Origin: 20CM-2-65-7 sp963830455 | Lineage (GTDB): Bacteria; Gemmatimonadota; Gemmatimonadetes; Gemmatimonadales; GWC2-71-9 | Length of the DNA: 64,000 bases | Assembly: GCA_963830455.1 (NCBI GenBank) | Contig: CAWHMT010000002.1 | Span: 186,001-250,000 of the forward strand | Direction of reading: 5' to 3' | Shown here: positions 27,288 through 35,725 of the stretch, piece by piece | How the letters are laid out: each line of letters begins with the position of its first letter | How positions within the stretch are numbered: the stretch's first letter is position 1 | Notes under the pieces: model-generated | The model's input: only the letters and a program-made list of their open reading frames with translations | What the model was told of the DNA's origin: nothing | Database searches by the model: none | Position numbers and translations under genes: made by a program

Positions 27288-28994
27288 GTGGATTTCAGAA
27301 TCGACCCGGAGCTCTGTGTCGCGTGCCTGGCGTGCGTGCGCGTCTGCCCCTCCGATGCGGTCGCCGTAGAGGAAAACAGGGTCTGGATCGTCGACGAGGC
27401 CTGCACGCGCGTCGGCCTGTGCCTGCCTGCATGCCCCCACGAAGCCATCTTCGCCGTCGGTGACGCGACGCGCGCGCTCGAGTTCGCTTTGAGCCGCAGC
27501 GCCATTCTCATCTTGTCCGTCGAATCCGCAGCCTACTTCTATCCCGCCACACCCGAGCAGGTCGTCAACGCCTGCTACGCGGCAGGATTCGAGAAGGTGC
27601 ATCGCGGCGTCCTGGGCGACGAGCTGGTGGCACGCGAATACCTCGAGCTGTGGAAGGAAGAAGACTGGGGCTCGGGCGGCACGGTCATCCGCAGCACCTG
27701 CCCCGTGATCGTCGAGACGATCAAGAACCAGTATCCCGAGCTGATCCCCTATCTCGCGCCCGTGGCCACGCCGATCCAGGCCGAGGCGCGCTATCTCAAG
27801 GCGCTGTACGGGCGGGAGACCAGGATCGTCTATGCCGGCGTGTGCCTGACCGAAGGTGGGGAAGACGTGGACGCGGCGATCACCCTCGCCGAGCTGGCGG
27901 CGCTCTTCAAAAAGCGCGGCATCCGGGTGCAGGATCAGCCGTTCTTTTACAGCCGGATTCCCGAGGAACGACGCCGCTTCTGGAGTACCGCCGGCGGCCT
28001 GCCGCTCGACCTGCTCCAGGAAGAACGCCACACGAGCCGCCGGTTCCGCAAAGTCCGCGGCCTCGGTGCCCTCGAGGGCATCGCCCGGGCAGTCGGGGAG
28101 GACCGGATCGAGCTGGGGTTCGTGGACATTCTCCCCTGCGAGGGCTGCCTCGACCATCCGCTGCTCGGACCCAAGGAGGAGCTGTTCCGGCGCCGCGCGA
28201 TCGTGGGCGCCACCGAGCCGGCCCGGGCGACGTCGTCGGTGCTGGTCGATGGAGTGGATATCGAAGTCGGTGCCGCGTTCGAGATCGAAGTCGCCGACAT
28301 GGGGCCGACCGTCGAGGCCGTCGAGGAGATTCTCGAGCAGATCGGCCTCGCCCCCAACGGCCGCCCCTGGGATTCGGGGTCATGCGGGTACCGCACCTGC
28401 CAGGAGTTCGCGGTGGCGGCGGCGCAGGGGCGGACCACGCTCAAGTCGTGCCCCCGCTACCTCGAGCGCCTGGCGACGATCGCCCAGCAGCAGGCGGCGG
28501 TGGACGCGCTCACCGGTTTGGCGTCTTTTCGTGTCCTCAGGGACAGGCTGGCCAACGAGGTCGCCCGCTGCCACCGTTCCGGGGACCACTTTGCGGTACT
28601 GTTTCTCGATCTCGACAACTTCAAGCAGGTGAACGACCGCTACGGGCACGAGGCCGGCAACGCCGTGCTGCGTGAGACCGCGCGGCGCTGCAGCGCCCAC
28701 ATCCGGTTGACCGACCTGGCGGGCCGGTATGGCGGGGACGAGTTTGTTGTCGTATTAGTGGGGACCGGAGAAGAGGGCGCCGTGCGCGTGGCCGAGAAGA
28801 TCCGGGCCGCGGTGGAGGACGTGGGGAAGGGGCTGGGCTATCCGGACGGCATGGTAACTGCAAGCATTGGGGTGACAGAGTACCGGCCTGGGACGCAGAA
28901 CAAGGATGAGGACGTGCTGGTCGCCGCCGATCGCGCGCTGTATCGCGCCAAAGCGGGCGGTCGCAATCGAGTCGCAACGGGGGGAGGGGACTAG
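27288..28994 (+). CDS. Ferredoxin / [FeFe]-hydrogenase-like / Fe-S / GGDEF fusion (putative redox-sensing diguanylate cyclase)
   Basis: 568 residues from GTG 27288 (GGAG upstream). Domain 1 (1-55): ferredoxin; the first cluster set Cys10-x2-Cys13-x2-Cys16-x3-Cys20-Pro is complete, but the second (Cys39, Val42, Cys45, Cys49) has Val for one ligand. Domain 2 (~70-340): like the large-subunit C-terminal domain of [FeFe] hydrogenases, with 'STCPVIVETIKNQYPELIPYL' (Cys138), 'YAGVC' (Cys186) and 'LPCEGC' (Cys284, Cys287). These could hold a [4Fe-4S] cluster, but the residues that support the catalytic di-iron site (TSCCP, MPC..K..E, GG..GGGQP) are lost. Domain 3 (~340-395): a small Fe-S domain, 'SCGYRTCQEFA...CP' (Cys366, 371, 388). 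Domain 4 (~400-568): GGDEF; 'DALTG', active site RYGGDEF (482-486) and inhibitory I-site Arg473-x-x-Asp476 five residues before. Cytoplasmic. Inferred: c-di-GMP output set by cluster redox state. Confidence 0.88.
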   Translation: MDFRIDPELCVACLACVRVCPSDAVAVEENRVWIVDEACTRVGLCLPACPHEAIFAVGDATRALEFALSRSAILILSVESAAYFYPATPEQVVNACYAAGFEKVHRGVLGDELVAREYLELWKEEDWGSGGTVIRSTCPVIVETIKNQYPELIPYLAPVATPIQAEARYLKALYGRETRIVYAGVCLTEGGEDVDAAITLAELAALFKKRGIRVQDQPFFYSRIPEERRRFWSTAGGLPLDLLQEERHTSRRFRKVRGLGALEGIARAVGEDRIELGFVDILPCEGCLDHPLLGPKEELFRRRAIVGATEPARATSSVLVDGVDIEVGAAFEIEVADMGPTVEAVEEILEQIGLAPNGRPWDSGSCGYRTCQEFAVAAAQGRTTLKSCPRYLERLATIAQQQAAVDALTGLASFRVLRDRLANEVARCHRSGDHFAVLFLDLDNFKQVNDRYGHEAGNAVLRETARRCSAHIRLTDLAGRYGGDEFVVVLVGTGEEGAVRVAEKIRAAVEDVGKGLGYPDGMVTASIGVTEYRPGTQNKDEDVLVAADRALYRAKAGGRNRVATGGGD

Positions 28995-28996
28995 CC

Positions 28997-29731
28997 GTGA
29001 CGCCGTCGCATCCATCGCCGTCCGAGCAGGAGCCTACGTTGCCGCTCGGTCCCGGGGCAGGGGCTCCCGACCCCTGGGGCATGAAGCGGATCGAAAACTT
29101 GATCAGCGCGCTGACGGGCGTGCTGTCGGCGCGGGTCGTGGTGACGCCGCTGGGCGAAGTCAGCGAGGTCCACGTGCTCACGCGCTCGGGAATCCAGCCC
29201 AAGCAGGTGGCGCGCAACATCGAATCGGCGCTCATGGCGCAGCTCGGCTTCCGCATCGACTATCGCAAGATCAGCGTCGCGCAGACCGCGGACGTACGGC
29301 CGATCGAAGCGTTGCAGGATGAGGCGATCACCGAGCGCGCCAAGAAGCGCGTCGTCCAGTTCAAGGGGCTCGAGGTGCGTCCGTCCGACAAGCCGGGGCG
29401 CGTGCAGATCAAAGTGAAGCTCGCGTTCGGCGAGAAAGAGACCGAATCGCACGAGCTCGGCACCGATACCATGCGCAATCGCGTCGAGGCGGCGGCGCGG
29501 GCGGCCGCGGCGTGTCTCGACGAGCTGCTGCCCGACAACTCGATCGCGCTCGAGGGCGCGCAGATTCTCGACGCGTTCGATCGCAAGTTCGTGCTGGTCG
29601 CGGTTCACGGTCTCGGTGGGCGCGAGGCGCAGTTGCTCACCGGAACGTGCGAAATTCGCGAGTCGGCCGAGCGCAGCGCGGTGCTCGCGGTGCTGGACGC
29701 CACGAATCGGTGGGTAGACGCCCGCCGCTAA
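28997..29731 (+). CDS. Conserved-looking hypothetical protein after the GGDEF fusion
   Basis: 244 residues from GTG 28997, with GGGGAGGGGA 6 nt upstream and only two bases after the preceding stop. Pro-rich start, then a small alpha/beta unit ('MKRIENLISALTGVLSARVVVTPLGEVSEVHVLTRSGI', 'PKQVARNIESALMAQLGFRIDYRKISVAQT') that looks like an ACT- or BON-like fold. The second unit, about residues 110-240, has strands 'RVQIKVKLAFGEKETE' and 'KFVLVAVHGLGGREAQLLTGTCEI' and a helix 'RNRVEAAARAAAACLDELL'. No signal peptide or membrane segment. Not recognised as any named family. Its coupling to the Fe-S/GGDEF gene suggests the two proteins act together. Confidence 0.75.
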   Translation: MTPSHPSPSEQEPTLPLGPGAGAPDPWGMKRIENLISALTGVLSARVVVTPLGEVSEVHVLTRSGIQPKQVARNIESALMAQLGFRIDYRKISVAQTADVRPIEALQDEAITERAKKRVVQFKGLEVRPSDKPGRVQIKVKLAFGEKETESHELGTDTMRNRVEAAARAAAACLDELLPDNSIALEGAQILDAFDRKFVLVAVHGLGGREAQLLTGTCEIRESAERSAVLAVLDATNRWVDARR

Positions 29732-29872
29732 GCCTGTAAGCTGTTGGCTTGTAGCCACTTGCCGTCTTGGCGCCTTGGCGGCTTCTGACTTCGCGTTGCT
29801 CCCTCCTAGCAGTACTTCTTAGGGATTAGTCCCATCTAGCGGACTTTTCATTTTCGCTGTATTTCGGGTTTC
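29732..29872. other. Intergenic region before the HTH-receiver gene
   Basis: 141 nt. The first 60 nt hold short repeated words (CTTGGCG/TTGGCGG, 29768-29786) of the kind seen at other gene junctions. The rest is T-rich before the GTG at 29873. No clear promoter pair, no riboswitch and no terminator recognised. Confidence 0.5.
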
Positions 29873-30469
29873 GTGAGTACCAGCAGAACCAAGCGCTATT
29901 GGGGGACTCAGCGTGCTGCGCGCGTGTTGCAGGTGACTCCGGCCACGGTCGCCAGCTGGATCGACCAGGGACATTTGAAGGGTCATCGGACTCCGACGGG
30001 GCGGCGGCGGGTGGCGGCGGCGGATCTCGCCGAGTTCTTGCGCGCGCATGGCATGGCGGTGCCGAGCGAATTGCTCGCCACGCGCGAACGGCCGGTGATC
30101 GTGCTGGTGGAGGACGATCCGGCGTACATGAGCGCCATGGTGCGCACGATTCAGCTCGAGATGCCGGAGACAGACGTGGTGCAGGCCACGACCGGTATGG
30201 ATGGGTTGCTTGAAATCGGTCGGGTCAATCCCGACCTTGTCATACTCGATTACGTGTTGCCCGATCTCAATGCGGTCCAAGTGGTTGAGGGGTTGCAGGA
30301 TCGACTGTCGGCGCCGGTGATGATCGTCACAGGCGGATTGCCCGCGGCAGGCGAGAATGAACTACGGCGGTTGGGCGTCCGGTCGATCATCAACAAGGTG
30401 GATGGGATGGGGGTGGTCATCGAGGCGATGCGTCGTGCGTTGCAGGCTCGGAAGGTCGCAGTCGCGTAG
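29873..30469 (+). CDS. Excisionase/MerR-type HTH fused to a response-regulator receiver
   Basis: 198 residues from a GTG with no strong ribosome-binding site. Residues ~8-60 are a helix-turn-helix DNA-binding domain of the excisionase/BldC type: 'GTQRAARVLQVTPATVASWIDQGHLKGHRTPTGRRRV', then 'DLAEFLRAHG'. Residues ~74-195 are a complete receiver: Glu80-Asp81-Asp82, phospho-acceptor Asp126 in 'LVILDYVLPDLN', 'MIVTGG' and the Lys in 'SIINKVDG'. DNA-binding first and receiver second is the reverse of the common order. No histidine kinase lies next to it. Confidence 0.85.
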   Translation: MSTSRTKRYWGTQRAARVLQVTPATVASWIDQGHLKGHRTPTGRRRVAAADLAEFLRAHGMAVPSELLATRERPVIVLVEDDPAYMSAMVRTIQLEMPETDVVQATTGMDGLLEIGRVNPDLVILDYVLPDLNAVQVVEGLQDRLSAPVMIVTGGLPAAGENELRRLGVRSIINKVDGMGVVIEAMRRALQARKVAVA

Positions 30470-30762
30470 GACAATTGAAAGCCATTTCGAACAGGGGGCC
30501 CCTGGTCACCGCTAGCTAGAGCGGAGCAGAGCGAACAGTAGACGAGCGGAGCGTCGGGTACGCTATAGAGAGGCGTACCACTCCTAGGCGAGAGAAAACA
30601 CTCGCTGGACCCATTAAGGGGGTGACGCTCGATGTTGCAACTGCTCGCGGTGCTGTTCACGGCAGTCGCGAAGTTGTTTTTCGCAGAAGGTATTTATTCA
30701 ATCTAGCGATGCTTGGGGTCCCCCTCGGTTTTCTTGGTCGCGCTGTAAGCGAAGGGCGCCGG
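30470..30762. other. Intergenic leader before the HD-GYP gene
   Basis: 293 nt with little protein-coding signal. It contains GAGCGGAGC-like repeats (30521-30560) and a purine-rich AAGGGGGTGACG (near 30617). An in-frame open extension reaches back to 30622, and starts at 30709 or earlier cannot be ruled out. I looked for a GEMM c-di-GMP riboswitch because of the downstream gene and did not find its conserved core. Confidence 0.5.
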
Positions 30763-32133
30763 ATGAGCGAGAAGCAGCCCCGTTTCGACCGATGGAGCTT
30801 TCGTGTCCTGCTCGGCGCCGTTGGAGCGGCGGCGATCGCTTTGCTGTTTTCAACAGAGTGGTACGCACCCCTAGTTGCGGACACGGCATTCTGGAATGCG
30901 GTTGTTGCATTTACGATTCTGGGGGTCGCTAGCGACTCTGCATTCCTTCCAGTGCCTCGCATTTCAAGCGCTAGTGTCGGTTCGTCAGTCGTTTTTATCC
31001 CGTTTCTCGCATCTGTCTTGCTGTTCGCCCCGCCTTGGCCGATGGTCATTGCGGGCGCCACCGGGTTCGTCGCGCACTATCTCGTTAGGCGCAAAACTCT
31101 GATACGAGCCCTGTTCAACACCGCGCAGTACATACTCTTCGTTGGTCTCGGAGCCTTGGTGTACGCGGCGTTGGGTGGCCACGTTGGTTTTGACGCCGTC
31201 CACGTCAACTTTCTGGCCTTCGTCGGGCTCGTGCTCACGTTCTTCGCGGTAAATCAGGGAACGGTAGTTCTGGCTGTTTCATCGACCACTGATATCTCAG
31301 TCCGTGAGGCGTGGAATCGGATCGCAAGCCAATCGATCGTGTACGATCTTGTTGCGAGCTCGCTCGCAATCGTGCTCGCTTTCCTTTTCACGAAGCTTCA
31401 GATAGTGGGCCTCGCGGTGCTTGTACTGCCGTTGTTCTTTGTCCGTCATATGTACCAGATGAACCTTCAAGTCGAGCGAGTTAATAGAGAACTACTCGAA
31501 CTGATGGTTAAGGCCATTGAAGCGCGCGACCCATACACATCTGGCCATTCTGTCCGGGTTTCGGAGTACGCTCGCCAGATCGCTCGTGACCTTGGCTTGA
31601 ATCCCAAGCACGTCGATCAGATCGGGACAGCTGCACTTCTCCACGACGTCGGCAAGATCCACGAGGATTTTGCACCGCTTCTAAGGAAAGCCGGTCGCCT
31701 TACACCAGAAGAACGGATGCTGATGCAGGCTCATCCAGTCCGTAGTGCTGACCTCGCAAGCACAATTGCCGATTTTCGCGGAAAGGTACAGGCAGACATT
31801 AGAAACCATCACGAGAATTACGATGGCACCGGTTATCCTGATGGCCTTGCAGGCGAAGCCATACCGATTGGCGCGCGCATCATCATGATAGCGGATACGA
31901 TCGACGCGATGACAACGGACCGACCCTACAGAAAAGCCCTCACTCTGTCGAAGGCTCTGGAAGAGTTGAACAAGTATGCCGGACAACAGTTCGATCCCAG
32001 GCTTGTGGAGCTCGTTTCAAAATCACCCGGCATAAGGCGCATCCTTGGCCCACAACTAGTGCCTGAGACGCCGAAGATCGCGAGTATGCAGATGCCGGCC
32101 CCGTGGCGAGGTAAGCAGAGTAGCCTGAGCTAA
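30763..32133 (+). CDS. Membrane HD-GYP domain protein (putative c-di-GMP phosphodiesterase)
   Basis: 456 residues from ATG 30763 (in-frame alternatives upstream at 30709 and 30622). N-terminal half: about seven hydrophobic helices (for example 'VLLGAVGAAAIALLF', 'SSVVFIPFLASVLLFAPPWPMVIAGATGFVAHYLV', 'ILFVGLGALVYAAL', 'LVASSLAIVLAFLF', 'VGLAVLVLPLFFV'), a MASE-like sensor. C-terminal half: HD-GYP with 'GHSVRVSEYARQIA', 'LLHDVGKI', 'HHENYDGTGYPDGLAGEAIPIGARI', 'ADTIDAMTTDRPYR'. All metal-binding His/Asp and the GYP motif are intact. Probably hydrolyses c-di-GMP, opposing the GGDEF gene 2 kb upstream. DNA is less GC-rich from here on. Confidence 0.92.
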   Translation: MSEKQPRFDRWSFRVLLGAVGAAAIALLFSTEWYAPLVADTAFWNAVVAFTILGVASDSAFLPVPRISSASVGSSVVFIPFLASVLLFAPPWPMVIAGATGFVAHYLVRRKTLIRALFNTAQYILFVGLGALVYAALGGHVGFDAVHVNFLAFVGLVLTFFAVNQGTVVLAVSSTTDISVREAWNRIASQSIVYDLVASSLAIVLAFLFTKLQIVGLAVLVLPLFFVRHMYQMNLQVERVNRELLELMVKAIEARDPYTSGHSVRVSEYARQIARDLGLNPKHVDQIGTAALLHDVGKIHEDFAPLLRKAGRLTPEERMLMQAHPVRSADLASTIADFRGKVQADIRNHHENYDGTGYPDGLAGEAIPIGARIIMIADTIDAMTTDRPYRKALTLSKALEELNKYAGQQFDPRLVELVSKSPGIRRILGPQLVPETPKIASMQMPAPWRGKQSSLS

Positions 32134-32286
32134 ACAACTCGGCAACGACACCGAGCATCTAGCCAGTGGTATCTTTGGGAGGGGTTGCAGAGGTGTTCAC
32201 GGGTTGTTTCGGTCAGGCGATTGGAGCCCGATCTTCCCAATCCGGCAATCAACTCGATCGAGATCCGTCGACTCAGAGGTGCGGCC
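32134..32286. other. Convergent intergenic region
   Basis: 153 nt between the ends of the HD-GYP gene and the SARP regulator. A weak stem CTCGG...CCGAG (near 32139-32155) is present without a T-tract. No gene or strong terminator seen. Confidence 0.45.
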
Positions 32287-35200
32287 CTAGTGAGCGCTTC
32301 GAACGCCTTCCCTCACCGGCGATGAAGTCACATGACTGGTTCCGAGTGACGGCAAAGGCAGCAGGAAGCCCTGCGCAGTAAGCAGCGCTCGACGTCCCGG
32401 AGCACCATACTGCTCAAAGAGATGAAGTTCTCGAATCGTTTCCGGGGTGTTTCTGCCCAATGTTCGGTTCTCTAACCAACTCTTCGCACCCAACACATCC
32501 AAATACTGGATCGGGCAACGCGTCTGGCAGAGTTCTGTGCTTGTTCTCACGAGTCGCTCAGTCTCCTCCTGTGTTCCTACGTGTGCCGATCTGAAAATCC
32601 TCAGCTTCCAGTATGCACCGTGTATTGGAACAGCCTCCTCCCGGTCTCGCGCAATCGTCTCCATCTCTCCGGCAAAATCTAAGGCAAGTGACGTGTTTCC
32701 GCGTATCAACTCAAAAGCCGCACTTATAACCAGAAAGCCGCAATGGAACTTCCAACGCCTTTTAGGGACTAGCCACCTTCTTGCGCGATTCATGAGCTCC
32801 AGTGCCTCGTCTCCCCGTCCGACCAGTACGTACGCATCCGCAAGGTTTGTGTAGGTCATCGCGAGCACGCTGCTCGCGGAGGATTCACCGAGCGCGACAC
32901 TCATCTCGCCCCATCGAATCGCATCTTCGTACAGCCCCCGAGCGGTCTGAAGTACACAGACGTTGGAGGCCATGACGGACATTCGAGCGTCATCGCCGAC
33001 CTTCTTTGAGAGTTCGAAGGCAGTCACGTATGACTCTCTCGCGTTATCAAGCTCACCAATGTTCAGAGAGGCCAAGCCCATTGCTGAGTGCATGAAGGCG
33101 ATCTGTGCTGCATTTGCGGTAGCCTTGTTGGCTTGGATGGCCTGTCGTAACTCTTGAAGGCATTCTACCGAGTCCATGCGGAACAGTCTACAAAACGCCT
33201 GAGTGACGATTGCTATTGGCATCGTCCCAACATCAATCTTCTCCTTTAGCTCCCGAATGCCATCCTCAGCGATGCTCACCAGTTTCGTTACACCTTGCTC
33301 CGTGCCTGCACGAGCACACTCGAATAGAGCTCGTGAGATGAGGTGCGGGTCTTCCGTTCTTGCGGCACATTCCAGTGCTTTCTTTGCAACTTCGCAGTAC
33401 TTTTCGCCCGGTTCGCTGTTCAGCAAGAACTCCGCCGACGCTCTCAGCATCGATATTTCTGCTTCCTCTTGAAGTGACATCTCCGGGCATGCCGCTAGGC
33501 CGTTGATGATAGGTATGGCTTCCTCGGCCCTGGACTGGTCCAGCAACGCCTTTGCCAAAAGGAGTTGAGTTCGCCGTAGTGCTGCTGTTGACTGTTCCAC
33601 AGTCAATAGTTCTCTCAATACTTCGGCGGCTTCTTGAGGTGCGCCGATGGCTAGAAAAGCCTCGGCACCGTGATGCGCGAAGGGGATCGCACGAGGGTCT
33701 GCACCGCCTCTCAAGTAGTGCCAAGCGACCTCGAGGGTCAGGCTTGGTGCATCGGGCCTTGTGCCTCTTTCCGCTAGGAGCTCCGCGACCCGTCGGTGTA
33801 TCTGGACTCGCGCCGCGCTAGCGACTGCGTAGTAGGCTTGGGCTCGGATCAGCTCATTCCTGAACTCCAGATCACCACGTACGTCTCGCAAGAACCCCTC
33901 TTCCTTTAGTCTCGACAACGATTCAACGGCGATGAGAGGTGAGATTTCGAGAGCTGCATACAGGCGTAAATCAGTTAGCCGCCGTCCTAGAACGGCAGCT
34001 AGGTCTAGAGTTGCCTTTGTAGTGCCATCGAGGCGGGTCCTCTGTCGCTCAAAAACGGCTGTGATTGCCCTGGGAATCCCCAAGTGGGGCACTGGGTGCG
34101 TGTCTAGTGCTTCAAGATCACGCAACAAGGACTCAGGACCATGCTCGATCCATTCCCGTGCGAGCAGTTCCAAGGCGAGAGGGTTGCCACCAGCCGCACG
34201 AAGAATTCGTGCGGTTGGCACTTCGGAATCCACTGTACCTCCAACAAGACTCTTGACGAAATGTTGAGCTGCCTCGGTTGGCAAAACGTCGAGGTCCAAA
34301 CCTCTCATTCCCGGGATGCTTGAATCGGACGCAATGGCCCACGCCGTCCCTGATAACCGCAGCTCACTGGTGCGCCCCGCAAGAATGAGCAGAACGCTGT
34401 CGCCTAGCTTTCTGGCTACTGAATGGAGTATTGCTGTGCTCGCGTTGTCAGCAGCATGAACATCATCGACTACTAACATCACTGGACTGTCCGCCGCCGC
34501 GGCGGCAATCGTTTTACGAAAGGCGTCAGCAATTCTGAGTGGTGTGAGTTCTGGCGGCCACGCCGCCGGCTTTGGAACGCCGGGAAACGCTTTTAGTATT
34601 TCGGAATCGATCCGTGTCAACTCGCTCAATGCCTCAGGATCAGCCCCACCGATAGCTCGTTGAGCTGCAAGCTGCCTAACCAACTCTCCGAGCACCGCAA
34701 ATGGCAATTCGCGTTCGGCGTCGTATGCCTGTGCTCTTGCAACAATGGCACCATCCAACTGACAGCTCGATGCAAAGGCGTTGACGAGCGTCGTCTTACC
34801 GACACCCGGATCGCTGGTCACGACGACAACGCGCGGCACCTTCCGGCGAACGTCCTGCCACGCGTCTGACAACACGCTGAACTCACGTTCCCGCCCGATC
34901 AGCGTCTCCGGTTCAAACCGACGATCAGCTCGTTCCGGCGGATACCCCGCTACCGAGCCGCGCCGCGGCGAGCGCCCACCATCACGCAACAGATCCGCCA
35001 TGCGAACCAGATCAGGCCCTGGCTTCGCGCCAAGCTCCTCCGCGAGCCTTGCCTCGAATCGTGCGAACGCCTTCAGCGCCCCACTGCGATCGCTCGCCCA
35101 GGCCCGCGCCTCCATAATCCCGCGAATCGCCTCCTCGGCGAGCGGATCCACGTCCTGCAGACGCTCCGCGTGACGCTGCACCGTGGGGAAGTCGCCGATG

Positions 35201-35664
35201 CGTCGCGCGGCATCCATCTGGCGCACCAGGCAGTCGCGGATTTGCGGGATCAGCCGCGCACGATATTCGTCCTTCCAATCCTCGAACGGACGAGCGGATT
35301 CAATCTGCAGCGCATCGAGAAATGGCCCATCTATGGAAACTTCGTTGGAAGCGAGGTGAGTCACGTCGACATCGATCCAGCCCGCAGCCAACCCTACGGT
35401 CGAGCGACGCAGGACCACTGCTTCACGCGCGATCTTGGCCTTGATGACCGACAGCCCCTGCGCCAGTGAATGGTTCGCGAGCTTGGGTGCGGCGGTGGGC
35501 CACAACAAATCAGCGAGATAGTCACGCGTAAACTGCTTGCCGGGCTCCAACGCGAGGCGCACGAGGAGGGCCAGGTGTTTGCGCGTGCGGAACCCGACTT
35601 GCTCGCCGGCAACGGTGAACAAGGCAGGAGCCCCAAGGCAGTGCAACCGGAAGGCGTATGTCAC
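32287..35664 (-). CDS. Giant SARP-type transcriptional regulator with AAA ATPase and TPR domains
   Basis: 1125 residues from GTG 35664. Residues ~1-95: OmpR-like winged helix of the SARP kind ('LHCLGAPALFTVAGEQVGFRTRKHLALLVRLALEPGKQFTRDYLADLLWP'). ~100-250: bacterial transcriptional activation (BTAD) helical repeats ending 'RFEARLAEELGAKPGPDL'. ~262-560: AAA/NACHT-like ATPase with 'LIGREREFSVLSDAW', Walker A 'SDPGVGKTTLV' (about residue 285) and Walker B 'VMLVVDDVHAADNAS'. The rest is a long TPR-like helical array. Layout is that of AfsR/LAL-like regulators best known from Actinobacteria. Clearly lower GC than flanking genes, which may reflect transfer. Its targets are unknown; no secondary-metabolite enzymes are in the window. 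Confidence 0.9.
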   Translation of the reverse strand: MTYAFRLHCLGAPALFTVAGEQVGFRTRKHLALLVRLALEPGKQFTRDYLADLLWPTAAPKLANHSLAQGLSVIKAKIAREAVVLRRSTVGLAAGWIDVDVTHLASNEVSIDGPFLDALQIESARPFEDWKDEYRARLIPQIRDCLVRQMDAARRIGDFPTVQRHAERLQDVDPLAEEAIRGIMEARAWASDRSGALKAFARFEARLAEELGAKPGPDLVRMADLLRDGGRSPRRGSVAGYPPERADRRFEPETLIGREREFSVLSDAWQDVRRKVPRVVVVTSDPGVGKTTLVNAFASSCQLDGAIVARAQAYDAERELPFAVLGELVRQLAAQRAIGGADPEALSELTRIDSEILKAFPGVPKPAAWPPELTPLRIADAFRKTIAAAAADSPVMLVVDDVHAADNASTAILHSVARKLGDSVLLILAGRTSELRLSGTAWAIASDSSIPGMRGLDLDVLPTEAAQHFVKSLVGGTVDSEVPTARILRAAGGNPLALELLAREWIEHGPESLLRDLEALDTHPVPHLGIPRAITAVFERQRTRLDGTTKATLDLAAVLGRRLTDLRLYAALEISPLIAVESLSRLKEEGFLRDVRGDLEFRNELIRAQAYYAVASAARVQIHRRVAELLAERGTRPDAPSLTLEVAWHYLRGGADPRAIPFAHHGAEAFLAIGAPQEAAEVLRELLTVEQSTAALRRTQLLLAKALLDQSRAEEAIPIINGLAACPEMSLQEEAEISMLRASAEFLLNSEPGEKYCEVAKKALECAARTEDPHLISRALFECARAGTEQGVTKLVSIAEDGIRELKEKIDVGTMPIAIVTQAFCRLFRMDSVECLQELRQAIQANKATANAAQIAFMHSAMGLASLNIGELDNARESYVTAFELSKKVGDDARMSVMASNVCVLQTARGLYEDAIRWGEMSVALGESSASSVLAMTYTNLADAYVLVGRGDEALELMNRARRWLVPKRRWKFHCGFLVISAAFELIRGNTSLALDFAGEMETIARDREEAVPIHGAYWKLRIFRSAHVGTQEETERLVRTSTELCQTRCPIQYLDVLGAKSWLENRTLGRNTPETIRELHLFEQYGAPGRRALLTAQGFLLPLPSLGTSHVTSSPVREGVRSAH

Positions 35665-35680
35665 ATCGCTAGGCGTTTTA

Positions 35681-35725
35681 TTGATTCGCTACACAGATAA
35701 GGGTAGCGAATCAACGAGGTGTCAA
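35681..35725 (-). promoter_or_regulatory. Promoter region of the SARP gene with a 12-bp inverted repeat
   Basis: TTGATTCGCTAC (35681-35692) and its exact complement (35703-35714) are separated by 10 bp. On the minus strand TTGACA (35725-35720) lies just upstream and TTATCT within the spacer could be a -10 box, but the 19-bp distance is longer than optimal. The repeat would cover the core promoter, so a dimeric regulator, perhaps the SARP protein itself, may bind here. The 123-nt gap 35665-35787 has no gene. Confidence 0.6.

Noticed and set aside
27288..28994. Functional hydrogen-producing [FeFe] hydrogenase
   Set aside because: Residues around the di-iron site are lost, no maturation genes (hydEFG) are near, and a GGDEF output is attached.
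30470..30762. c-di-GMP (GEMM) riboswitch before the HD-GYP gene
   Set aside because: Looked for the conserved GEMM core and tetraloop receptor words and did not find them.
32287..35664. Part of an antibiotic biosynthesis cluster
   Set aside because: No polyketide, peptide synthetase or other secondary-metabolite genes lie on either side.
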